The notes under the pieces are model-generated. The model was not told where the DNA came from. It made no database searches and saw nothing but the letters and a program-made list of their open reading frames with translations. From contig CALEZK010000361.1 of NCBI GenBank assembly GCA_937928585.1, positions 1 to 51,022 on the forward strand: 51,022 bases of DNA, given 5' to 3'. Both the position numbers and the translations under genes were made by a program. Below are positions 33,730 through 41,000 of this stretch, in pieces. This DNA comes from an uncultured bacterium. Its GTDB lineage: Bacteria; Hydrogenedentota; Hydrogenedentia; Hydrogenedentales; SLHB01. Every line of letters starts with the position of its first letter. Position 1 is the first letter of the stretch.

Positions 33730-34836
33730 ATGAAGATTCGCATTCCCCGGCAAGACCTCCTTGAAGCGGTCAATAAAGTAAAGACGGTGGTTTCGCCAAA
33801 ATCGGCCTTACCCATCCTTTCTCATATTCTCATGGAAGCCGAGGAGAACGCGCTTAAACTCACTGCAACGGATCTCAAAGTCAGTATTGAGTGCACAGTT
33901 GACTGTACCGTCAAGGAAGCGGGCTCGCTTACCGTATCGTCGCAACGACTCTCGTCCATTCTCGCAGAACTTCCGGAAGGGGAGATATCTCTCGATTTGG
34001 CGGGCAATAGCGTAATCAATCTTGAATGCGGCAAGATCAAGACCAAACTATTCAGCATGAGCGCAGACGAGTTCCCGCCCGTCCGGACCTTTGAGGGAGT
34101 GGAACCACTCACGATTGAGCAAAAGGTCTTGAAAAAGATGTTTCAGAAGACCAGCTTTGCCATTTGCTCTGATCAGGCGCGATACAATCTCACTGGTTTG
34201 CTGTGTGAGATTGCGGACGGTAAATTTACTGCTGTAGCCACCGATGGACGCCGCATGAGCCTCTATTCCGAAAAGGAAGGGATTCCCCGCGGCGTAAACA
34301 TTAAAGTGATTATTCCTGGAAAGATGATCACTGAGCTTGAGCGCCTTCTTGCTGAAAATGGGGAAGTGCTGGTCTATCTCGATGAAAGCCAAGCCGCGTT
34401 CCAGTTCGATTCGCTGCGCCTTGTTACAGCCCTGATCGAAGGCAATTTCCCGAATTACGACATGGTGATTCCCAAGAAGCACGACAAGGAAGGCGTAATC
34501 CCCACTGCCACGTTTATGGAAGCCATGCGTCGTACACGCACCATGACCAACGACAAGTTTAATTCCGTCCGCGTCACGGTCAGCGGAAACCAAATGAAAT
34601 TGAACGTGGTGACGCCGGAAGTGGGTGAGTACGAGGAAGAGTTGGAGTGTGAGTTTGAAGGTGGCACCATCGATATCGCGTTCAACCCGGACTTCGTAAT
34701 CGAGGTACTCCGACGTATCGACACGGAAAAACTCTCCCTGGTTCTGAAAGACGCATCCAGCCCGGGCCTTTTGAAGCCCTACGAAGAAAAGAGTTCACAC
34801 CAGTACTTGAACGTCATCATGCCGATACGGATCTAA
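33730..34836 (+). CDS. dnaN: DNA polymerase III beta subunit (sliding clamp)
   Basis: The 368-residue protein matches the beta clamp over its full length. The N-terminal domain has MKIRIPRQDLLEAVNKVKTVV, a middle domain has QARYNLTGLLCEI and AVATDGRRMSLY, and the C-terminal MPIRI ends like the usual clamp motif. The protein forms a ring around DNA that tethers the polymerase. It stands without dnaA or recF neighbours, and DnaA boxes lie on both sides. A GTGGAGA ribosome site precedes the ATG. Confidence 0.96.
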   Translation: MKIRIPRQDLLEAVNKVKTVVSPKSALPILSHILMEAEENALKLTATDLKVSIECTVDCTVKEAGSLTVSSQRLSSILAELPEGEISLDLAGNSVINLECGKIKTKLFSMSADEFPPVRTFEGVEPLTIEQKVLKKMFQKTSFAICSDQARYNLTGLLCEIADGKFTAVATDGRRMSLYSEKEGIPRGVNIKVIIPGKMITELERLLAENGEVLVYLDESQAAFQFDSLRLVTALIEGNFPNYDMVIPKKHDKEGVIPTATFMEAMRRTRTMTNDKFNSVRVTVSGNQMKLNVVTPEVGEYEEELECEFEGGTIDIAFNPDFVIEVLRRIDTEKLSLVLKDASSPGLLKPYEEKSSHQYLNVIMPIRI

Positions 34837-35290
34837 CTTACTGCTGGCAGTGAGACATCGACCCACATCGGATACCCGGTATCTTTGATCCAAGGCGTTT
34901 TTCTGGAATACAACATCCCGAATTCACCCTGTGGATAACAATCGATCCAGTGAAGCCATGGAACCTTGTTCCACGTAATGATTGGACGAATCGTTCAGAG
35001 ATGAATCATAAATTATCACCCGAAAGCATGCGGTAAACATATACTATCACTTGATTTAACGTTTAGATCCTTATATGGAAGTGATTTTATTGATTTTGAA
35101 AGTTAAAGAAACTGGCAAGTTTAGGGTGTCCTGAAAAGAGTGGAAAACTTGTTGATAGACGGGTTTTTGGTTACGAAATCCGGATTCAGCCAAGCTGGCA
35201 GATTCACTACGGTTTCGCCCAATGAATAGAATCTTGGCTTCCTTTTCCTATTGATTTTGCAACCACGGGATGGCAGCATATCGCGAATCT
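34837..35290. other. Gene-free AT-rich gap after dnaN with one perfect DnaA box
   Basis: TGTGGATAA occurs at 34930-34938, with a 7-of-9 match near 35131 (AGTGGAAAA, minus TTTTCCACT). The stretch 34990-35150 is strikingly AT-rich and could be a duplex-unwinding element. A small ACTGC-GCAGT hairpin sits near 34840. No gene was found. Confidence 0.4.
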
Positions 35291-35293
35291 TCG

Positions 35294-35376
35294 CCTGCCG
35301 AAACTGGCGATGCGACGTGGAACTAACCACGGGGAATCGGCAGGGATTCTTCAATAAACGCCGTTCGCCTGGGCAC
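35294..35376 (+). promoter_or_regulatory. ZTP (pfl motif) riboswitch before gcvT
   Basis: The sequence shows the conserved parts of the ZTP/ZMP-sensing pfl RNA. P1 is CCTGCCG (35294-35300) with CGGCAGG (35338-35344). Inside it are ACTGGCGA (35303-35310), a P2 hairpin CGTGG/CCACG and GGGGAA. After a short linker comes CCGTTCGCCTGGGCAC, the most conserved block, with GCC/GGC forming P3. GGCG (35306-35309) can pair with CGCC (35366-35369) as the known pseudoknot. ZTP riboswitches sense AICAR 5'-phosphates that build up when 10-formyl-THF is low, and control one-carbon and purine genes, which fits the glycine-cleavage genes that follow. Confidence 0.88.
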
Positions 35377-35447
35377 TTTGGCACCGCTGGTGTGGCATGC
35401 CATGGAAGTACGATCGCAGGTAATACTGCTGACCCGGAGGCGGAAGA

Positions 35448-36530
35448 ATGCGGCGCACTCCTCTCTATGATGAACATATTGCTTTGGGAGGCAAGGTAGT
35501 CGACTTTCACGGTTGGGCCTTGCCTGTGCAGTTCGCCGGAATTCTGGACGAACATCACCATACGCGATCCAAAGCAGCGCTATTCGATTGTTCGCACATG
35601 GGCGAGTTCATTGTGACAGGTCAGGATGCCGTGCAGGCATTCAGCGATCTCGTTTGTCTCGACCCTTTCAAAATCCCAATTGGCCGCGGAAAATATGGCG
35701 CCATTCTACAAGAAGACGGCGGTATCATCGATGATGTTATTGCATTCCGATTGGGTGAGTTTGATTTGTTTGTCGTGACGAATGCTGGGCCGCTGGATAT
35801 CGTTTCTAAAAAGTTGTGCGCTGAACAGGCCAAGTTCGCATCTGATTCCGTATTGCGAGATGTTTCCAACGACACCGCGAAAATTGATATTCAGGGTCCC
35901 ATCGCTCGAGATGTGCTTTTGTCCGAGATTCCGGAATGTGGATCATTGAAGTATTACCAGGCGCGTCGCGCTCAATGGAAGGGTATCGACATCGTATTGG
36001 CGCGGACCGGCTATACCGGCGAGATGGGTTTTGAATTATTTGTGCCGAATCGAATCGCTGTGGATCTCTGGCGTGCATTACTGGCATATCCAAACGTGAA
36101 GCCCGCGGGGCTCGGGGCGCGGGACACCTTGCGTACAGAAATGTGTTACGGATTGTCTGGACAGGATTTCGATACCTCGCGAACACCCTTGGAAGCTGCC
36201 ATGGCATCGTTTATCGCGTGGGATAAAGATTTCGTTGGTAAACAGTCATTGGTTGCGCAACGCGATTCCGGAAACTATGCAGTCCTGACACCAATCAAGA
36301 CGGCAGATCGTCGTGCCCCTCGACATGGATTCGATGTACAACATAACGGTTCCGTTGTAGGCGTTGTTACCAGTGGAACCTTTGGGCCCAGTGTGGGTCA
36401 CGGCGTCGGCCTCGCTTATCTGCCGCAAGAACTTTTGCATCCAGGAACGAAACTTACCGCTGGACCAAAAGAACTCGAAATAGAAGTTACTTCCGTTCCC
36501 ATATATACCGCCGGTACCTGCAGAAGCTAA
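35448..36530 (+). CDS. gcvT: Glycine cleavage system T protein (aminomethyltransferase)
   Basis: The 360-residue protein transfers the aminomethyl carbon from the H protein to tetrahydrofolate, releasing ammonia. Family blocks are TPLYDEH at the start, GGKVVDFHGWALPVQF, SHMGEFIVTG, GGIIDDVIAFRL, RTGYTGEMGFELFV and GLGARDTLRTEMCYGLSG, all in the expected order. It heads a gcvT-gcvH-gcvPA-gcvPB operon behind the ZTP riboswitch. A GGAGG ribosome site lies seven bases before the ATG and can be masked by pairing with the riboswitch. Length is normal. Confidence 0.96.
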   Translation: MRRTPLYDEHIALGGKVVDFHGWALPVQFAGILDEHHHTRSKAALFDCSHMGEFIVTGQDAVQAFSDLVCLDPFKIPIGRGKYGAILQEDGGIIDDVIAFRLGEFDLFVVTNAGPLDIVSKKLCAEQAKFASDSVLRDVSNDTAKIDIQGPIARDVLLSEIPECGSLKYYQARRAQWKGIDIVLARTGYTGEMGFELFVPNRIAVDLWRALLAYPNVKPAGLGARDTLRTEMCYGLSGQDFDTSRTPLEAAMASFIAWDKDFVGKQSLVAQRDSGNYAVLTPIKTADRRAPRHGFDVQHNGSVVGVVTSGTFGPSVGHGVGLAYLPQELLHPGTKLTAGPKELEIEVTSVPIYTAGTCRS

Positions 36531-36542
36531 GGAGCCCAGACC

Positions 36543-36926
36543 ATGTATCCCGATGACTGTAAATACACCAAAGAACACGAATGGATTCGCGCAGAGGGGG
36601 GCTTGTATGCCGTGGGCATCACCAGCTTTGCCGCGGAACAACTTGGCGACGTAACCTACGTTGACTTGCCAAAGCCGGGTAAGCAAGTAAAGCAGGGCGA
36701 ATCCACCGCCGCCGTCGAATCCGTTAAAGCTGCGAGTGACATATACGCGCCTGCGGGGGGCCGCGTCGTGGAAGTAAATACCGCGCTGGGAGATGCGCCT
36801 GAATTGGTCAATGAGGGACCATTCGAAGCAGGTTGGTTTTTTAAGCTCGAAGGGGTCGATGCCGCCGAACTTTCCAATTTGATGGATGCTAAAGCATACG
36901 CCGCATATGTGGAGGCGCAACACTAA
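36543..36926 (+). CDS. gcvH: Glycine cleavage system H protein
   Basis: The 127-residue lipoyl carrier shuttles the aminomethyl group between the P and T proteins. Lys62 in ESVKAAS is the lipoylation site; KYTKEHEWI and GITSFAAEQLGDVTYVDLP are the standard N-terminal blocks. It starts 12 bp after gcvT with an AAGGAG ribosome site. Its TAA stop shares a base with the ATG of gcvPA (TAATG), a sign of translational coupling. Confidence 0.97.
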   Translation: MYPDDCKYTKEHEWIRAEGGLYAVGITSFAAEQLGDVTYVDLPKPGKQVKQGESTAAVESVKAASDIYAPAGGRVVEVNTALGDAPELVNEGPFEAGWFFKLEGVDAAELSNLMDAKAYAAYVEAQH

Positions 36927-38212
36927 TGTCGTGGGCTCCAGCGACCGCCTCAGAGCGGGATGATATGCTTTCCGTCATCGGCGTAAAGACGATCGAAGAT
37001 TTATTTACCTCCGTGCCGGCGCACCTGCGTCCGAAATCGTGGAACCTTCCTGCGGGGATCTCGGAAATGGCCGTGCGCGATGAGATGGCAAAGATCGCCG
37101 CGAAGAATGCCGCAGCACATACCAGTTTCCTCGGTGGAGGTGCATACGATCATTACATCCCCGCGGCGATTGATGCGCTCGTTTCGCGCGGAGAGTTTTA
37201 TACCGCATACACGCCGTATCAACCTGAATGCGCGCAAGGAACCCTGCAAAGCATTTACGAATACCAATCCGCGATTTGTCGATTGACAGACATGGAATTC
37301 GCGAACGCTTCGCTGTATGACGGCGGAACGGCGGTCTTCGAGGCAACGACCATGTCCGTGCGTATCACAGGTCGCAGCAAGATTGTCGTTCATGATTCGC
37401 TTAGTCCCATATACCGCCGTATGCTTGACACGCACACTGCACACCTGCAACTGGATATAGTTACCGGGGACGATCCGACCGACGCCGCGTGCGTTATCGT
37501 TCAGAACCCAAGTTTTCTCGGTACGATTGCCGACTACACTGCGCTGGCGAAGCGTTGCCACGATGCCGGCGCGCTCTTGGTTATCTCCTTCTATCCGATT
37601 TCACTGGGACTCGTGAAGTCGCCAGGGGAAATGGGAGCGGATATCTGTATCGCAGAAGGACAGTGTCTCGGCGTTCCCCTTGCTTTCGGCGGTCCGTGGT
37701 TGGGAATTATGGCTACTCGAAAGGAACACGTTCGGAAGATGCCCGGCCGCATCGCCGCGGAAACTTCGGACGCGCAAGGCCGACGAGGATTCGTCCTCAC
37801 GTTGCAGGCACGCGAACAGCACATACGCCGTGACAAAGCCATGTCCAACATTTGCTCGAATGAAGCGCTTTGCGCGCTTCGGGCGCTGATGTATATGTCG
37901 CTGATGGGCAAGGAAGGATTCCGGGACGTTGCGCGGCATTGTTATTCAAAAGCCGAGTACCTCAAGTCGAAGCTTACCTTCGCGACAGTATTGAACGAAG
38001 GTCCGACCTTTAATGAATTCGCGGTGCGCCTTCCAAAGAATGCGGAAACAGTGATTGCCGAGATGGCGAAACGCGGATATCTCGCGGGATTGCCTCTCTC
38101 TTCGCTCGACGCAGGTGCGGATACCGACTTGCTCATTGCCGTTACCGAACGCCGTTCACGCGCCGAACTCGACGCGTTTTCCGCAGCGTTGGAGGAAGTT
38201 TCATGCAATTAA
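36926..38212 (+). CDS. gcvPA: Glycine dehydrogenase (decarboxylating) subunit 1
   Basis: The 428-residue protein is the N-terminal half of glycine decarboxylase, made as a separate subunit. Recognisable blocks are SFLGGGAYDHYIPAAIDAL, GEFYTAYTPYQPECAQGTLQSIYEYQSAICRLTDMEFANASLYDGGTA-type sequence read from residue 90 on, and GMPLAFGGP-like PLAFGGPWLG near 252. With subunit 2 it forms the PLP-dependent P protein. The gene overlaps gcvH by one base and gcvPB by 10 bases, so the four subunits are likely made together. Confidence 0.95.
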   Translation: MSWAPATASERDDMLSVIGVKTIEDLFTSVPAHLRPKSWNLPAGISEMAVRDEMAKIAAKNAAAHTSFLGGGAYDHYIPAAIDALVSRGEFYTAYTPYQPECAQGTLQSIYEYQSAICRLTDMEFANASLYDGGTAVFEATTMSVRITGRSKIVVHDSLSPIYRRMLDTHTAHLQLDIVTGDDPTDAACVIVQNPSFLGTIADYTALAKRCHDAGALLVISFYPISLGLVKSPGEMGADICIAEGQCLGVPLAFGGPWLGIMATRKEHVRKMPGRIAAETSDAQGRRGFVLTLQAREQHIRRDKAMSNICSNEALCALRALMYMSLMGKEGFRDVARHCYSKAEYLKSKLTFATVLNEGPTFNEFAVRLPKNAETVIAEMAKRGYLAGLPLSSLDAGADTDLLIAVTERRSRAELDAFSAALEEVSCN

Positions 38213-39642
38213 TCTACGAAAAATCCGTGCGCGGACGCCGTGCAATCACGCTCGATCCGCTCGATGTTCCCGAGGCTACGCTGCCGGCATCCGTCGCGCG
38301 TACCAAATCCGCGGAACTGCCGGAGTTGGCGGAGATCGATATAGTCCGTCATTTCACCAATCTTTCGCGGCGAAATTTCGGTGTCGACTCGCACTTCTAT
38401 CCGCTAGGTTCCTGCACAATGAAGTACAACCCGAAGATTGCGGAAGTAGTCGCGGCCATGCCGGGCTTTGCCCACATTCACCCGCAACTTTCCACTTCGT
38501 CCGCGTATTGGCCTATTTGTCAGGGTGCCTTTGAACTTATCTATGAAACGGAGAAGTGGCTCGCCGAAATCGCGGGCATGAAAGAGACCTGTCTCCAACC
38601 CATCGCGGGCGCGCATGGCGAACTTGCGGGAACGCTGCTCATTGCAGCGTACCACCGGGAACGAGGCCAAACGCACAAAGATACGATACTCATCCCCGAC
38701 TCAGCGCACGGAACGAATCCCGCAAGTGCCGCCATCGCGGGATTCAAAGTACTTGAAGTGCCTTCGCATGAAGATGGCACGATGCGGCTGGACAGCGTCA
38801 AAGCGGTGATGAACGAAAACATTGCCGGACTGATGATGACGTGCCCCAATACGCACGGACTTTTTGAACCGGCCGTGGGCGAAATCGCGGAGTACATGCA
38901 CCAGCACGATGCACTGCTTTATTACGATGGCGCAAACCTGAACGCGATCATCGGCAAAGCGCGGCCTGGCGATCTCGGTTTCGACGTGATGCATTACAAC
39001 CTGCACAAAACCTTTGCGACACCGCACGGCATGGGCGGTCCGGGTTCCGGGCCTGTCGGCGTTGGCGAGCGACTTGTTAAATATCTCCCGGGACCCCGTG
39101 TCGTGAAACAACAGGGCGGTTTCGCGCTTGAGATGCCGGAAAAATCGATTGGGCGATTGTCACAATTTTTCGGGAACTTCGGTATGGCGGTACGCGCATA
39201 CGCGTACATGCGTCATCTCGGGAAGGACGGCCTCCGCGAAGTCGCGGAGAATGCCGTGCTCAATGCAAACTATATCTGGGCGCGTTTGAAGGATACCTAT
39301 ACGCCTGCATTCGACTTGCCCTTCATGCACGAGTGCATTTTCACGGCAGCGCCAGAGGCGAGAGATGGGGTCCGCGCGCTCGACATCGCGAAAGCCCTGC
39401 TCGACTATGGTTTCCACGCGCCGACCGTGTACTTCCCGCTGACGGTGAAGGAAAGCATCATGATTGAGCCAACGGAAACGGAATCGCGCGAAACGTTGGA
39501 TTCGTTCTGCGATGCCATGCTCGAAATCGCTCAGACGATCAAGTCGAACCCCGACGCCCTGCACGACGCGCCGATAACGACACCGGTTGGCCGTTTGGAC
39601 GAGGTAAAGGCCGCTCGGCAGTTGAATTGTGCGTGTCTGTGA
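38203..39642 (+). CDS. gcvPB: Glycine dehydrogenase (decarboxylating) subunit 2
   Basis: The 479-residue catalytic half of the split P protein carries the PLP-binding lysine, Lys269 in NLHKTFATPHGMGGPGSGP. Other family blocks are FYPLGSCTMKYNPK, PIAGAHGELAGTLL, and MIEPTETESRETLDSF near the C-terminus. It decarboxylates glycine and loads the aminomethyl group on lipoyl-GcvH. The start overlaps the gcvPA end by 10 bases. The L protein (lipoamide dehydrogenase) gene is not in the window. Confidence 0.96.
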   Translation: MQLIYEKSVRGRRAITLDPLDVPEATLPASVARTKSAELPELAEIDIVRHFTNLSRRNFGVDSHFYPLGSCTMKYNPKIAEVVAAMPGFAHIHPQLSTSSAYWPICQGAFELIYETEKWLAEIAGMKETCLQPIAGAHGELAGTLLIAAYHRERGQTHKDTILIPDSAHGTNPASAAIAGFKVLEVPSHEDGTMRLDSVKAVMNENIAGLMMTCPNTHGLFEPAVGEIAEYMHQHDALLYYDGANLNAIIGKARPGDLGFDVMHYNLHKTFATPHGMGGPGSGPVGVGERLVKYLPGPRVVKQQGGFALEMPEKSIGRLSQFFGNFGMAVRAYAYMRHLGKDGLREVAENAVLNANYIWARLKDTYTPAFDLPFMHECIFTAAPEARDGVRALDIAKALLDYGFHAPTVYFPLTVKESIMIEPTETESRETLDSFCDAMLEIAQTIKSNPDALHDAPITTPVGRLDEVKAARQLNCACL

Positions 39643-39653
39643 CAACTTATTGA

Positions 39654-39914
39654 CTATCGGTGTTCCGTACCGCTTCTGACTTTTACATCTCGTTTGTCTG
39701 CAGCGTGCCACCGTAGAACGATGGACTGGCAGATGTACTCGAGCACAAGAGCGAAGAGAAACATCCAAACCAACAGGTTCTTGTAGTCGTGATTGGCAAC
39801 TGAGCCTATCTTGTTCGGTATGTCGAAGAAGAAAGCAACTATTTTCCAGGAAACAGTTGTCCCGAGCAGAGAAGCCACCTCGACTACGTAGAAGGCAAAG
39901 ACTAGAATGCGCAA
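39654..39914 (-). CDS. Possible two-helix membrane peptide, uncertain
   Basis: This 86-residue frame has two hydrophobic stretches (about 1-30 and 47-67) and a charged C-terminus, so it could be a small membrane protein. It would start with TTG, and no good ribosome site is visible. Its 5' end overlaps the start of a possible small gene on the other strand. It may equally be a chance frame in a 490-bp gap. No relatives are recognised. Confidence 0.3.
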   Translation of the reverse strand: MRILVFAFYVVEVASLLGTTVSWKIVAFFFDIPNKIGSVANHDYKNLLVWMFLFALVLEYICQSIVLRWHAADKRDVKVRSGTEHR

Positions 39915-40065
39915 GAATAAAAGAGAGGAAGACGCTTTGCACGAAGCTTACGAGAAGGGATCGTTGGTTTCAGCTAAACCCTCAAAAGCAGTGCTGCGGA
40001 AATTCAAAAAGTCGGTCCAAGCCACTTTTGTTATGGAGAAGCGCTCGGGCATGATTAGAAAGTAA
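39907..40065 (+). CDS. Small basic protein, antitoxin-like N-terminal segment
   Basis: The 52-residue frame (start MRKNKREEDALHEAYEKGSL, end RSGMIRK) resembles the linker part of CopG/BrnA-type antitoxins, where an EAYExGxxxSxxPS segment precedes a helix ending in ATFxKxKR. The ribbon-helix-helix that should follow is missing, so it is either a remnant or a short protein of its own. GAAGG lies upstream. No toxin gene is seen beside it. It ends 64 bp before the next start. Confidence 0.4.
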   Translation: MRKNKREEDALHEAYEKGSLVSAKPSKAVLRKFKKSVQATFVMEKRSGMIRK

Positions 40066-40129
40066 AGAATTGTCGCGTTCCCACGGTGTTGTTAAACAAA
40101 GCATTTGCCTTTCAAGGAGGTTGGCCCGA

Positions 40130-40996
40130 ATGTCAGAATCAGACGTATCAAGAAGGACCGCCCTGGCGACGACGGTAATTGGCGCCGCTATGGGTCTTGT
40201 CGCAACGCGGGCCAATGCCAACGAACCCGTAGTACCCCTGAAGGGCCGGCTCAAACAATCCGTATGCAAGTGGTGCTACAAGGACATTTCGCTCGAAGAC
40301 CTGTGCAAGGCATCCGTCGAAATCGGACTTAAGTCAATCGATCTATTGAGCGTTGACGAACTGCCGGTTGTGAAGCAGCATGGTCTTGTGTGCGCGATGG
40401 TAAATGGCCCGGGGCCCATTCGCGACGGATGGAATGAAGTGTCGCGTCACGACGAGCTCGTGAAGAAGTCGGAAGAAATTCTGCCAGTCGTTGCGGAGTA
40501 TGGTTATCCGAACATGATCGTGTTCAGCGGCGATCGCCGCGGCATGAGCGATGCCGACGGCATCAAGAATTGTGCGAAAGGCCTCAAGCGCATTACGCCG
40601 CTGGCCGAGAAGCTGGGTGTCACTATTTGCATGGAACTGCTCAACAGTAAACGCGATCACAAAGACTACATGTGCGACCATACCGCGTGGGGCGTCGCGC
40701 TCGCAAACGAAGTTGGTTCCGATCGCTTCAAGTTGCTCTATGACATCTACCACATGCAGATCATGGAGGGCGACGTGATCGCGACGATTCGCGAGTTCAA
40801 GGATTACATCGGCCACTACCACACGGGCGGCGTGCCTGGCCGGCACGAAATCGACGAGACGCAGGAACTGCAATACAAGACAATCTGCCAGGCAATCGTT
40901 GACACTGGATTCGAGGGTTATCTCGCGCAGGAATTCATACCCGAGCGAGATCCCCTTACCTCATTGGCGCAGGCCGCGCGAATCTGTGACGTGTGA
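40130..40996 (+). CDS. TAT-exported TIM-barrel protein, hydroxypyruvate isomerase-like
   Basis: The 288-residue protein has an N-terminal twin-arginine signal (VSRRTALATTVIGAAMGLVA) and then a xylose-isomerase-like TIM barrel. Visible blocks are SVCKWCYKDISLEDLCK, PNMIVFSGDRRGMSD, ICMELLNSK, LLYDIYHMQIMEGDVIATIREFKDYIGHYHTGGVPGR-type sequence read from residue 198, and LAQEFIPERDP; Glu, Asp, His and Glu side chains in these motifs fit the metal site. The family interconverts hydroxypyruvate and tartronate semialdehyde or acts on other sugars. Export is unusual for Hyi proper, so the substrate may differ. AAGGAGG lies nine bases before the ATG. Confidence 0.82.
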   Translation: MSESDVSRRTALATTVIGAAMGLVATRANANEPVVPLKGRLKQSVCKWCYKDISLEDLCKASVEIGLKSIDLLSVDELPVVKQHGLVCAMVNGPGPIRDGWNEVSRHDELVKKSEEILPVVAEYGYPNMIVFSGDRRGMSDADGIKNCAKGLKRITPLAEKLGVTICMELLNSKRDHKDYMCDHTAWGVALANEVGSDRFKLLYDIYHMQIMEGDVIATIREFKDYIGHYHTGGVPGRHEIDETQELQYKTICQAIVDTGFEGYLAQEFIPERDPLTSLAQAARICDV

Positions 40997-41000
40997 TTCG

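Noticed and set aside
35294..35447. Glycine riboswitch before the gcv operon
   Set aside because: There is no tandem GGAGAG... aptamer pair with the GACAGA and CCGAAGGGG features. The conserved blocks fit the ZTP RNA instead.
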